Positions 8,379-16,932 of a DNA stretch of 64,000 nt are shown here, piece by piece. The stretch is taken from contig CBDFHE010000015.1 of the NCBI GenBank assembly GCA_965247455.1, forward strand, positions 186,001 to 250,000. The letters run 5' to 3'. Position numbers and translations under genes: made by a program. Source of the stretch: JACZYA01 sp965247455 (lineage in GTDB: Bacteria; Acidobacteriota; Terriglobia; Acidiferrales; 2-02-FULL-67-57). The notes beneath the pieces were generated by a model, which had not been told where the DNA came from, did no database searches, and worked only from the letters and a program-made list of their open reading frames with translations. The first letter of the stretch is position 1; each line of letters starts with the position of its first letter.

Positions 8379-9680
8379 TTAGAAGGGGTGCGCGCCGTGG
8401 GCGCCCAACGTGAACAGGAATTGGAGCAGGAACTCATTGGCGGTGGTGTTTTCTGCGTAGCGGGTGCGGCGGAATTGCGAGCGGATGGCGCTGAACTCGC
8501 TGGGCCAGTAGGTGAGTATGAGGGAGCCGCCGCTGTCGTGCTGGGCGGCGTTCTGTGCGCGTTCCGACCAGTCGTAGCGCCCGCCTGCGAACCAGCGGCG
8601 CGTCAACTGGTAGTCGAGGGAGGCAAAGTAGCCGAAGGTTCGCTGGGGGTCGGCCGGGTCGTCGCGGCGGCTCCAGACCAGCTCGGTGCGGGCGACGAAG
8701 CTGTGGTAGATGGCCCGCCGCAGCGGCTTCCAGCGCAAGGTGGCGTCCAACCCGAACAGGCGGGTGATGAAGTCGCTGCCAAAGTCATTGTGGCCGCGCG
8801 CGTAGGAGCCGCTCAGTTCCAGGTTGGTCTGTTCGGTCAGATCGTAGGAGCTCTTCAGGTGGCCGACCACGGCCGCGTCGCTGCGCTGGCTGGACTGGAA
8901 GAGCGTGCCGGAATCCCCGCGATAGACCTGGGCTGTAGCTTCCAGGAAGATGCCACCGGGGGCCGGCAGGATGCGGCTGACGGAGAAACCAGCGTCCTTG
9001 ATGCCTGTGTCCGGTTCATCGATGCCACCACCCATCAAGTTGAAGGCCACCAGCGGCCGGTCAATCCAGGGCAGGGAGTGGTTGTGCAGTTCGTTGGACT
9101 TGCCGAAAGCCGCGCGCATCTTTCCCACTTTCACCAAGAAGCCGCCCGGCACCGCCGGAAAGGTGAGGTAGCCCTCTTCCACCTCTACGCCCTCTTCTCC
9201 GAAGGCCAGGAAGAAGTCGGCGCGCGCAAAGGGGTCCACAATGGCCTGCAAAGACACCTCGCTTTCCTGTAAAGAGAGGAAGGGTATCGGGTTCACGCGG
9301 TTGCGCCCCACCGCGCCGGTGAAATTGCCGATGACGCCGATGTCGGGATTGAACACTTTCGAACGGGCGCCGACTCCGGCATAGACGGGTAGCTGGCCCG
9401 AGGGAGTGCCCGGCGCCCCCGCCGGCGCCGGCGCGGTCGCGACCGAAGGTGCTGAAGCGGGTGCGGGTGTCACCTGTGTTTTGGTTGGGGTGGCCTTGAG
9501 CGTCTCGAGTTCTGCTTCGAGTGCTCGCACGCGCTCTTCCAGCGCCTTGAAGCGGGTCAGCAAGTCCTCGCTGATTGCCTGTGCGCGGAGGCCGGTCGGA
9601 GCGAGCATCAGCACCCACACAGTCGCGAGGGTCAGCCAGCCGGTACTCTTCCAGAAAGAAACTCCTGATCGCATCAACAT
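8379..9680 (-). CDS. Outer-membrane beta-barrel protein of a metal-uptake cluster
   Basis: 433 residues from ATG 9680, preceded by GGAGG. Signal peptide about 1-32, a short coiled coil (LTRFKALEERVRALEAELE), a Pro/Ala linker, then a domain with alternating beta strands (ADFFLAFGEEGVEVEEGYL, FLVKVGKMRAAFGKSNE, FARTEL-type strands) and a C-terminal LLQFLFTL strand before a His-containing tail (GAHGAHPF). The organisation is that of porin-like barrels. Position just upstream of the binding protein, 9 bases apart, suggests it brings the metal across the outer membrane; this is inference. Confidence 0.75.
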   Translation of the reverse strand: MLMRSGVSFWKSTGWLTLATVWVLMLAPTGLRAQAISEDLLTRFKALEERVRALEAELETLKATPTKTQVTPAPASAPSVATAPAPAGAPGTPSGQLPVYAGVGARSKVFNPDIGVIGNFTGAVGRNRVNPIPFLSLQESEVSLQAIVDPFARADFFLAFGEEGVEVEEGYLTFPAVPGGFLVKVGKMRAAFGKSNELHNHSLPWIDRPLVAFNLMGGGIDEPDTGIKDAGFSVSRILPAPGGIFLEATAQVYRGDSGTLFQSSQRSDAAVVGHLKSSYDLTEQTNLELSGSYARGHNDFGSDFITRLFGLDATLRWKPLRRAIYHSFVARTELVWSRRDDPADPQRTFGYFASLDYQLTRRWFAGGRYDWSERAQNAAQHDSGGSLILTYWPSEFSAIRSQFRRTRYAENTTANEFLLQFLFTLGAHGAHPF

Positions 9681-9852
9681 GTTCCCATCCTCCAATTCAA
9701 ATTTGGGACGCTCAGGGCCGTCGCCTGAGCCCAGGCGGGCCGGCTGGCCAGAAAAAAGATTACAACAGCAGAACAAACGATGAAAATGGGTTTGGGTTGC
9801 ATCTGTTTTGTACCTCCAGAAAAATTAACGCTAGTTGGGCAGGAGCCTGGAA

Positions 9853-10170
9853 CTAAGCGAGCGGAGGTGCGCGGCTGGAGACAGCGGGGTTAAAATCTTG
9901 GGAATGGTAAGAGACCGGCTGGACGGGAACCGACTCCTGGGACGGGGAAACTCCGGGGAACTCGATTGTGAGCGGCGCGGCTACCAAGCTGCCGGCGGTG
10001 CGGCACCCCAGGCAGGTCCCCGGATTTTCCAGTCGTGCTTGGGGGTTGCCTTGCTCCGGCAGTTGGTGCACTTGCGGCGCTGACGGGCCGGCGGAAAGCG
10101 GCGCGTGCGCGACAGGGTGCACCAGCGCCTGAACCAGCAGCAAAACTGCGATCAGGGTCCCTGTCTTCAA
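9853..10170 (-). CDS. Small secreted CxxC protein with RAPP-type C-terminus
   Basis: 105 residues. The start is TTG 10170, supported by GAGGAGG five bases upstream. A clear signal peptide (residues 1-22, ...ALVHPVAHA) is followed by a Pro-rich segment, a CLGC motif at about 53-56, and a C-terminus SRAPPLA. Small secreted proteins with a terminal RAPP motif are often found beside metal-efflux or metal-uptake genes (DUF2946-like), which fits the downstream metal cluster; the assignment is tentative. The CxxC could bind a metal or form a disulfide. Confidence 0.6.
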   Translation of the reverse strand: MKTGTLIAVLLLVQALVHPVAHAPLSAGPSAPQVHQLPEQGNPQARLENPGTCLGCRTAGSLVAAPLTIEFPGVSPSQESVPVQPVSYHSQDFNPAVSSRAPPLA

Positions 10171-10358
10171 CTCGGCCTCCTCGCCGGGGGAGAACTCTAG
10201 AGTTTGTTGTGATGGTCACTCCCTGTCAAGAGTTGTTTCGGGCTTGCACGGTCACTCGATGAGGCGCCGGGGACCGAGAAATGTGAGCCGCTGAGTCTTA
10301 TCGGGGCGGGGCAAGAGCGTGGAGGGATCAGAAAGGGGTTAGGAGCGTTCTTCTTCCT

Positions 10359-10709
10359 TCACGGTTCCAACGGGCTTTCGCCCGGTCGCAGGAAGCGGTA
10401 GCGATCGATGCGAGCGGCCACGCCCTGGCGCTGGGGTTCATCCTGGTCCGGTTCAACGCGGAGGATGCTCCCAACGCAGTGCAAAAGGACACCGCCCTTT
10501 TCTGCGCCTTCCATTTGGAGCTGGACGTAGAACTCGATCTTGCTTTCGGGGTGGACTTCACGGTCAACCGTGAAGTAAACGCCGCTGGCGCTAATATCTC
10601 GGATGCTCGCGAGTTTCTGGATTGCTTCCGCTTCTTCCTGCCACTTGACCTCCATCGGGAGGTCGAGCGGGAAGCGCTGTGCCCGGCGACGTTCGTCGGT
10701 GTCAACCAT
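10359..10709 (-). CDS. PilZ-domain protein
   Basis: 116 residues, essentially a single PilZ domain. The c-di-GMP signatures are both present: RRAQRF near residue 8 (RxxxR) and DISASGVYF near 39 (D/NxSxxG). Such stand-alone PilZ proteins sense c-di-GMP and act on partners in motility, polysaccharide synthesis or gene expression. The neighbouring envelope cluster, transcribed in the same direction, could be a target, but no direct link is visible. AGGTGAG lies upstream of the ATG. Confidence 0.88.
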   Translation of the reverse strand: MVDTDERRRAQRFPLDLPMEVKWQEEAEAIQKLASIRDISASGVYFTVDREVHPESKIEFYVQLQMEGAEKGGVLLHCVGSILRVEPDQDEPQRQGVAARIDRYRFLRPGESPLEP

Positions 10710-10808
10710 GTGCCTGACTCACCTCACAAGAGATGTCGTTAGAGCCCCGCCCAATATATGCCATCTTCTTCTGAAAGGCATGGGCGAGTCAATGTGAACA
10801 ATGGTTAG

Positions 10809-10953
10809 TTTCCCGCGGGGGCAGACAGACAGGCTCTAGCCCCCCAGTCCTGCCCTTCGGTTGCACCCCCTGTCCTAATTTTAGTATGTTGATAAACATA
10901 TACTTGCTTTCGCGGGCTGAGGAGGACAGGTGCAACTCTGTCCCCGCGAGAAA
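10809..10953. repeat. 145-bp nested inverted repeat (MITE-like or structured RNA)
   Basis: Three nested stems are visible. The outer arms are TTTCCCGCGGGGGCAG (10809-10824) and CTGTCCCCGCGAGAAA (10938-10953), two mismatches. The middle arms are GTTGCACC..CTGTCCT (10860-10876) and AGGACAGGTGCAAC (10923-10936). The apex is the near-palindrome GTATGTTGATAAACATATAC at about 10884-10903. No coding potential and no terminal T-tract. It occupies most of an otherwise empty 326-base gap. Confidence 0.6.
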
Positions 10954-11035
10954 GAAACAGGGTCCTACCGCAAGCAATTCAGCCCGTGCCCCAGACGGAA
11001 CAAGCTGATTCTCCATCCGGTATTGAGGTCGAATG

Positions 11036-12370
11036 CTAGTCGGCTTCGGCAGCAGCTTTGGGTGGACGGAGGAGGCGATGTTGGTAGAGGAGCATCAACC
11101 AAAAGATGTTGGCGCCCAGCGTGACCCAGCCCAGCAGCAGAACGCGCAGGTCGAGCAAACAGAAGAGGAAAATGAAGTAGGGCAATACGGCTCGCCTGGT
11201 CAGAAATACCGCGTGCAGTGAGAGCCAGTGGAAGAAATTTCCACTGTTCTCTTCGAGTTTCTTGCAGACGCGGTTGGCATAGTCGGCCGGGTTGTCCTTG
11301 CTGGCGACCTTGCGCTGGTGACTCTGCACAATGAAGCTCAAAAGTGCGCCGAACAGGAAGAGGGCGCCGACGATCAGGTGGTGTGCGACGCCGGTCTCGC
11401 GGTAGAGCCCGACTGCCAAGCCCGAGAAGATGGCCAGGTAGCTGGCGTAGTCCACCGCGGATTCGAACCAGGTTCCGAACTCCGACTCCTGGAATTTCAG
11501 CCGGGCCACCATCCCGTCGCAATGGTCCATGATGGCCGAGCTGTAGCTCAACAGGGCTCCAAAGAGACTCCACCAATAGCTGCCCTGCGCGAACGTCACC
11601 CCGGCGGCCAGCCCCAGCAGCATTCCCAAGCTGGTAATGAAGTTGGGCGTCGCGGGCGTGCGCAAGAAGAAGCGAATCAACGGCTCGGCCACCACCAGCT
11701 TGTTGAACTTGGCGAACATGCCGTCGGAGGGCTTCAGGTGGAAGTGGGAGAGTGCGCGCCCAATCTCGCGCAGGCGGTCGGCGTCGGTCACTCGCCCCCA
11801 CACCTGCCCGTCGATTTCCACCTCGCTCAGGCGCTCGCGGGCGCGCAGGGCGCTGGCGAAAGAGCCAACTCCATCCGTGGCGCCGTTGGGCGAGTGGTGG
11901 TGGTCGAGCAACTGAAGGAACTCCGGGCGGCAGAGGTAGAGGGCGCCGTCGGCCCCGGTGCCGTCTTTCTCCGGTTTTGCCACGCGCACCGTCTTGCCGT
12001 CCAGCGACGCCGAGCGGAGCGACTGGAGCGCGGCCGCATCGAAGACTGAATCAGCAAACAGCAGCACGAAGTCTTCCTTCACCTCCTGTTGGAGGCGGCG
12101 CAGGATGTTGATTTCGCCAGCGGAGCGGGCGCCGTGGTTCTCCCCGCTGGCCTGGGGCGAATCAAGCGGCACCCAGCGCCACTTGATGGTGACACGCGGG
12201 TGGCGGCGCAACAGCGGAGCCGGGTCGGGGCCACCGCCGATAATCACTTCCTCCAGGCCCACTCGCTGTGCCGTCAGGACGGCCCGGAGCAGCAACGGCA
12301 GGCCGGCCAGTCGGGGCGCCCCGGCCGCAGTGGAATGTGGCAGGTTAATTAAGACCGCTGTGCGAACCAT
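11036..12370 (-). CDS. Nucleotidyltransferase / CDP-alcohol phosphatidyltransferase fusion
   Basis: 444 residues from ATG 12370. Residues 1 to about 210 resemble a sugar-phosphate nucleotidyltransferase domain (RLAGLPLLLRAVLTAQRVG, FVLLFADSVFD); residues about 230-440 form a multi-pass CDP-alcohol phosphotransferase domain. The family motif is visible from D282: D282xxD285-G286xxA289-R290, G299, then position 303, where Asp is expected, holds Glu, and D307. The layout matches bifunctional enzymes that make a CDP-polyol and transfer it to an acceptor (as in di-myo-inositol-phosphate synthesis) or to a lipid. It heads, on the map, a cluster with a flippase-like protein and a glycosyltransferase. 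Product unknown. Confidence 0.82.
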   Translation of the reverse strand: MVRTAVLINLPHSTAAGAPRLAGLPLLLRAVLTAQRVGLEEVIIGGGPDPAPLLRRHPRVTIKWRWVPLDSPQASGENHGARSAGEINILRRLQQEVKEDFVLLFADSVFDAAALQSLRSASLDGKTVRVAKPEKDGTGADGALYLCRPEFLQLLDHHHSPNGATDGVGSFASALRARERLSEVEIDGQVWGRVTDADRLREIGRALSHFHLKPSDGMFAKFNKLVVAEPLIRFFLRTPATPNFITSLGMLLGLAAGVTFAQGSYWWSLFGALLSYSSAIMDHCDGMVARLKFQESEFGTWFESAVDYASYLAIFSGLAVGLYRETGVAHHLIVGALFLFGALLSFIVQSHQRKVASKDNPADYANRVCKKLEENSGNFFHWLSLHAVFLTRRAVLPYFIFLFCLLDLRVLLLGWVTLGANIFWLMLLYQHRLLRPPKAAAEAD

Positions 12371-12468
12371 GAGTGCTGGAATCGAAACTGTATTGATGAG
12401 TTCAGCCCGCCGGGGCCGACTCTCTACTCCGTGTCTGAGGCTCAAGCGCGCCCGCCATCATACTCGAA

Positions 12469-13578
12469 TCAGCCCATGGGGAGGGAAGGAAAATCTCCCG
12501 CCTTCTTTTCGGTGCCCGCTCCTGTTGTTGGCCGCTCGGGCAAGGCAGCCGGGCTCACGCCGTGCAAAATCATTACCAGGTTGCCAATGCCAACCCACAC
12601 CAGCGCCCGCGCGCGCCGCGCCAGCACCAGGGTGACAGCCAGGGCGGCGCTCATCTCAAAGAGCTGGAAGATCAGCGCCATGCCACCTTCGCGCACGCCC
12701 ACATTGCCCGGTACAACAAAAGCAAAAAGTCCCAGTGTCTTACCCATTCCTTCAGCCAGGAAGGCGGTTACCAGGCTCACTTCCACTCCCAGCCCACGCA
12801 AGATGAGATACACCTCCAGCACGCCCGCGAATGTGGCCAGGAAGTTCAGCCCAGCCAGCCGGGCAAAGTTCCTCTTGCTGTGCAGGAAGGCGGCGGCCAA
12901 GTCGTGCTCCAGGGCGCTGACAAAAATCTGCAACCGCCGCAAGAATGAGGAGCGGCTGTGACGCGCGAGAAAGGAGCTGAAACGATTCAGTAATCGGGTG
13001 ACGGTCGGCCTGCCTGTGAGGGGGAGGACCGAGATCGCCAGCAGAGGCACACTGGCCGCCGCCAGTAGCGGACCGACCACCACGTGGGGCGGCAAAAGAA
13101 AGAAGCCCAGCATAAAGCTGGCGGTCATCAAAACGATGGTCGAATAAAAATAGACGATCCGGGAGGCCAACAGCGCGGAGAGCCCGCGCTCCACCGGTAT
13201 GGTTTGGCTGCTGGCGGCCGCTCGGAAAGCGTCACCCGACCACCCGAAAGACAAATGGGCCACCGCCTCCCCGGCCAGCCACAGGCTGAGCGCCCGGCGG
13301 AAAGGAAGTTGTCTTCGGTCTTCCTGCAGGCAGAGACGCCAGGAAATCGTCCGCAGCAGATGCACGCCCCCGAACAGGGTCACAGTGGCCAGGAACGTCC
13401 AACCCAGTTGCCGTGCGTGGGCCACCAGCGTCTGGAGCCCCACCTGACGCAGCAGCAGGACAAGCAGGGTCAAGCCGAGAAAAAGAGAGAGCAGGCGCAA
13501 GGGTTGCCACCCGCGCCATCGGCGGGGCGGGCGAGTACCTTGCAGCGAGGGCTGTGCGCCGGTTGCGGGAGCGTTCAC
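12469..13578 (-). CDS. LPG-synthase TM-region / UPF0104-type flippase-like membrane protein
   Basis: 369 residues with about eight hydrophobic segments and a charged N-terminal tail. The pattern (W..FLATVTLFGGVHLLRTISWRL early; FAFVVPGNVGVREGGMALIF late) is that of the lysylphosphatidylglycerol synthase transmembrane region family, whose members move or modify lipids in the inner membrane; the V-P-G-x-x-G-x-R-E-G signature near residue 290 is clear. There is no aminoacyl-transfer domain. Its start overlaps the stop of the glycosyltransferase by 4 bases (ATGA), so they are translationally coupled. Likely moves or processes the lipid made by this cluster. Confidence 0.85.
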   Translation of the reverse strand: MNAPATGAQPSLQGTRPPRRWRGWQPLRLLSLFLGLTLLVLLLRQVGLQTLVAHARQLGWTFLATVTLFGGVHLLRTISWRLCLQEDRRQLPFRRALSLWLAGEAVAHLSFGWSGDAFRAAASSQTIPVERGLSALLASRIVYFYSTIVLMTASFMLGFFLLPPHVVVGPLLAAASVPLLAISVLPLTGRPTVTRLLNRFSSFLARHSRSSFLRRLQIFVSALEHDLAAAFLHSKRNFARLAGLNFLATFAGVLEVYLILRGLGVEVSLVTAFLAEGMGKTLGLFAFVVPGNVGVREGGMALIFQLFEMSAALAVTLVLARRARALVWVGIGNLVMILHGVSPAALPERPTTGAGTEKKAGDFPSLPMG

Positions 13579-14582
13579 GCCAACTCCGCGTAGAGTTCCA
13601 CGTAGCGCTGGACGCAGCGGGAGAGGGTGAACTGCTCTTCCACTTTGGCGCGGTTGTAGGCTCCCATCTGCGCGCGCAGGTCGGGGTCGCGCGCCAGCCG
13701 CCGGATGCCCTCGGCAAACGCATCCACGTCATCGCGCGGGCAGAGCGTGCCGCCGCGCCCGTCCTCAACCAGTTCAGGCAGGGAGGAATAGTTTGTGCAC
13801 ACCACCGGCTTGCCGCAAGCCATGGCCTCAGCGACGGGATAGCCGAAGCCCTCCAACCGCGAGGGAAACAGGAAAATATCCGAGCGCTGGTAGGCTTGCA
13901 CCAGTTCTGCGCCTCTCAACTGTCCCAGGCAGCGCATGGCCGGGTGGGGCGGACGGCCGGCGCGGGTGCGCAGGCCGCTGGTGTATTCCAGAATAAAGCC
14001 CTTCCCCAGGCGGTCGAGGATGCGGGGCAGCAGATCAAACCCTTTCCGAGCGGTGCAGTTGCCCACGAACAGCAGTCGGTGGGGCGGGTCGCGGCGCGGA
14101 GTGTTGTCAGTGGGCGGACGGAAGAGGCTCTCGTCCACTCCGTTGTGGATCACGCGGATGTCGTCACTTCCGAAGTACTCCGCGATGCGGCGGGCGGAGA
14201 AATGGCTGACGGTGACGATGCGGTCGGCGCGGGCAAAGGAGCGGGCGATATTGCCTTTGAGTTTCAAGTCGTAGTAGAGGCGCTTCCCGAGGCCTTTGCT
14301 ACCTGCATAGGCAGGGTCGAACACTGAGTGCGCCAGGGTAACCACCAAGGGTCGTTGCGGCACCGCGAACAGCCAGCCGTATTCCGCTTTGGTGTGAACC
14401 AGGGTGCACTCCCGGTTGGGCCGGAGAAACGGCTGGAGCGCGGTGTAGGGGAGGAATTCCATGACGTGGGGGTAGCGCCGCAGATCGGGTTGCCAGCCCT
14501 GGTCTGCCAGCCCTGCGGCCAGCCGCTCGAAATAGATATCCGCTCCGGAGAAGTTGGTGATAATCGGGAAAAAAACTTTCAC
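13575..14582 (-). CDS. GT-B glycosyltransferase (family 4-like)
   Basis: 335 residues with two Rossmann-like halves. The N-terminal half has FFPIITNFSGADIYFERLAA; the C-terminal half has LLFVGNCTARKGFDLLPRIL and PSRLEGFGYPVAEAMACGKP, the E-x7-E donor-binding motif of GT4/GT1 enzymes. Transfers a sugar from a nucleotide-sugar donor to an unknown acceptor on the cytosolic face of the membrane. Overlaps both neighbours by 4 bases, so it is part of the operon with the methyltransferase and the flippase-like gene. Confidence 0.9.
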   Translation of the reverse strand: MKVFFPIITNFSGADIYFERLAAGLADQGWQPDLRRYPHVMEFLPYTALQPFLRPNRECTLVHTKAEYGWLFAVPQRPLVVTLAHSVFDPAYAGSKGLGKRLYYDLKLKGNIARSFARADRIVTVSHFSARRIAEYFGSDDIRVIHNGVDESLFRPPTDNTPRRDPPHRLLFVGNCTARKGFDLLPRILDRLGKGFILEYTSGLRTRAGRPPHPAMRCLGQLRGAELVQAYQRSDIFLFPSRLEGFGYPVAEAMACGKPVVCTNYSSLPELVEDGRGGTLCPRDDVDAFAEGIRRLARDPDLRAQMGAYNRAKVEEQFTLSRCVQRYVELYAELA

Positions 14583-15169
14583 GGCCCGCCTTTCCTGCCG
14601 GCAGGCTTGCAGGCTCGCACCAGGGCCACGCCTTCAGTCTGATGCACGGAGCTGATATTGCGCATGGCCGCCTCATCCACCCGCATCCAGCAGCAGCCGT
14701 CGTCTTCGCGCCGATAATAGTTTACCTCCTGGAGCTCGAAGCGTTCCAGGAGCTTTCCTAGCCCGGCGTGGTCATAGACGCGTTGATGGGAAGTCTGGGC
14801 GGCTTCGCCATAGGGGACGGTCAGCAGGAAACAACCGCCCGGCTTGAGCAGGCGCCAAATCTCCTGCACGGCGAGCAAGTCCCCCTCCGCGACCGAAGGG
14901 CCGCCATAGTAGGGGATGCCCATGTGCTCCAGCGTGGAGATGGCAAGCACCGCGTCCACACTCTCCGCCGGCAGCGAGTTCTGGAGGAAGTCGCCTCCCC
15001 GAAACTCCAGCTTGGGGTGGGTAAAGGGATAGGGGCGGACATCCGCCGCAATCACCCGGTAGCCGAAGTTGGCCAATTGCAGCGCCAGGGCGCTGCCGGT
15101 CGCGCCCAAGTCGAGGATGGTGCTTCCCAGTGGCAGGTTCAAGTGGCGGAGTACAAACGGGTACTCAAC
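14579..15169 (-). pseudogene. SAM-dependent methyltransferase, 5' end removed by IS insertion
   Basis: Class I methyltransferase: TILDLGATGSALALQLANFG (motif I), VIAADVRP (acidic loop), VDAVLAISTLEHMGIPYYGG (motif IV region) and LKPGGCFLLTVPYGEA (post-motif). The frame stays open upstream of the first possible start (TTG 15142) right to the IS border at 15169 (VEYPFVLRHLNLPLGS), so the original gene began further upstream and lost its promoter and perhaps 20-30 codons. It could still be expressed from the TTG or an IS-borne promoter, since the SAM fold is nearly complete. It is the first gene of the operon with the glycosyltransferase, so the insertion may affect all of them. Confidence 0.75.
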
Positions 15170-16839
15170 CCGGGATTTCCGTTTTGCCTGCCCCTGATGG
15201 CACGTTTATACACCCGATCGCCGCCGATCGCACAAAAACTTCGATCGTCGCACAATCGTTCAGCTTCAAAGGCCTTCATCTGAGCCCGCGCCGACGTGCG
15301 ACCGACTGGAACCCCTGCTTTTCGGGCATTTCTCAGACACCGCTCCACACGTGTGCCCCGTGTCATCGCCGGGCGGGCTTCGTTGCACTTCAGGCCGCGC
15401 GTCAGCCTGCCGGCACGGGTAGCGCCCAGATCCTCCGCAGCATGTCGCCGAACAGCCGCCGCGTGAGATGCCCTTCCGCCAGCAGAAGCCAGTAGTACCG
15501 CGCATGCTTCACCAGCCGGCCCCCAGTTTTCACCAGTCGCTGCTGGAGACTCGTGAGCGACCAGCGCTTGACCCGCAGCGGAAGGACCAGTCTGCGCCAC
15601 AAGTTGCCCAGATTGTAGGCCAGGACGCTCAGTTGCAGGCGCACCTCGTTCGCCCGGAAACGATGGCACGACAGCCGCGTCCAGTGGGTGGCCTGCTTGC
15701 CTTCCTTGATCCATTGCTCCGCCGTACCGCGCTTGTTGTAAAACCGCACGACCGAGCGGCTCGGGAGGGCCATGTTGGTCACGATGAAGCCGACGCGAGG
15801 GAACAGCTCACCTTGGTGGTGCTCCACCTTGGCGACGATCCGTCTGGGCGTGGTCCAGCTCTTGGCCTGATAGCGGAAACTCTGGTAGCGCACCAAGGGC
15901 TTGCAGCTCGGCCGTCCCGGCGGACGAAAGAGGATGTCTTCGATTTCCAGCTCCAAGCTCTTGTTCGCCGGCATGCGAATGGCATAGTCCACGTCGCGCT
16001 GCTCGAGCGCGTCGTAGATCTCGGGCTTCGCGAACGCGGCGTCTGCGCGGAACGCTACGCGCTTGCCCTCCACCTGCTGCCGGTCAATCTCCGGTACGAG
16101 CAGGTCGTCCCAGTCGTCGGCGCTATGCACGTTGCCTGGCCGCAGCGTGGCGGCGAGGCAGTCCCCATGCTCGGTGAACAGAAACAGCGGGTGGTAGCAG
16201 ACGGACTCGAAGTGCCCGTTATAGGCGCTCCCTTCCTGCGCCCCATGCACCGGGCTCTCGCTCGAATCCATGTCGAGCACGATCCGGTCGGCGCGCGTCG
16301 CCATCTCGGCCTGTGCAAGCACCTCCCGGTTCACGGCCCTCAACCCGACGAGATTCTCCTCGTGGGTCAGCAGCTCTGTCTCGAACCAATGCAGCGTCGA
16401 TGTCAGCGCCGCACCCCGGTCCCAGCGCTTTGGCGACCCGATGAGACGAAATGTTGGGTCTGCCGACACGCGCCCCGCGTCGTTGAGATCTTCGTAGCCC
16501 GCGAGGCGACTGTAGACCGACTGCCGCAGGAGATCCACCACGCTGAACTGGGTGTTCATCCCCTGTCGGGAATCGCTCAGGTGCTCGGCGATGAGTGTCT
16601 CCAGCCCCAGACGTTCATCCAACTCGCGCACCAGAATGAGGCCAGCGTCAGAAGTGACGCGCGATCCCTGGAACGCGACTTTCAAGAAGCCGTTGAACGC
16701 GAACTGGAATGGCTCGTGTTGTAATTCACCCACCGGGTGTCACCCTCCGTAGTGTGGTTCCTTACGTCGGAGCCCCAAAACTCAAGGCGCAGCGACTGGT
16801 CCTGGCGATACGGTACCACAGCCAAATCGGAAATCCGGG
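15170..16839 (-). mobile_element. IS1380-family insertion sequence, copy 1
   Basis: 1,670 bp bounded by imperfect inverted repeats, CCGGGATTTCCGTTTTG at the left and CAAATCGGAAATCCGGG at the right (15 of 17 match). It matches 40645-42314 without visible difference. It carries one transposase. The flanking bases differ (TCAAC left, TTAAG right), so no target-site duplication survives, unlike copy 2. It cuts the methyltransferase gene at its left end. Confidence 0.92.
15402..16733 (-). CDS. IS1380-family DDE transposase
   Basis: 443 residues, full length for the family. The N-terminus FQGSRVTSDAGLILVRELDE is typical. The catalytic triad is visible as the Asp in RIVLDMDSSESPVHGAQEG, the Asp in KRVAFRADAAFAKPEI and the Glu in YNKRGTAEQWIKEGK. 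The protein is identical to the one encoded at 40877-42208. No frameshift or stop interrupts it, so it is probably active. Confidence 0.95.
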   Translation of the reverse strand: MGELQHEPFQFAFNGFLKVAFQGSRVTSDAGLILVRELDERLGLETLIAEHLSDSRQGMNTQFSVVDLLRQSVYSRLAGYEDLNDAGRVSADPTFRLIGSPKRWDRGAALTSTLHWFETELLTHEENLVGLRAVNREVLAQAEMATRADRIVLDMDSSESPVHGAQEGSAYNGHFESVCYHPLFLFTEHGDCLAATLRPGNVHSADDWDDLLVPEIDRQQVEGKRVAFRADAAFAKPEIYDALEQRDVDYAIRMPANKSLELEIEDILFRPPGRPSCKPLVRYQSFRYQAKSWTTPRRIVAKVEHHQGELFPRVGFIVTNMALPSRSVVRFYNKRGTAEQWIKEGKQATHWTRLSCHRFRANEVRLQLSVLAYNLGNLWRRLVLPLRVKRWSLTSLQQRLVKTGGRLVKHARYYWLLLAEGHLTRRLFGDMLRRIWALPVPAG

Positions 16840-16865
16840 TTAAGTGGTAGATGGGATTGAAAAGC

Positions 16866-16906
16866 GGATTCCTCGTCGCCCGCCAGAGGCGGGCTCCTCG
16901 GAATGA
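16866..16906. repeat. Palindromic GCCCGCC repeat with CTCGGAATGAC end
   Basis: GCCCGCC/GGCGGGC is followed by TCCTCGGAATGAC. The same CTCGGAATGAC block ends the larger nested palindrome at 61891-61967, so both belong to one family of intergenic palindromes. The rest of 16840-16932 is unremarkable. Confidence 0.5.
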
Positions 16907-16932
16907 CCAGTTGTGAGCGTTTTGGCTACCTG

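Noticed and set aside
7737..9272. 511-codon frame antisense to the metal-binding protein and barrel genes
   Set aside because: Spans two divergent-function genes and their junction; shadow frame.
15468..16724. 418-codon plus-strand open frame opposite the IS1380 transposase (also 40943-42199)
   Set aside because: Exact antisense shadow of the transposase gene, His/Arg/Gln-rich with no family features; the length is caused by high GC.
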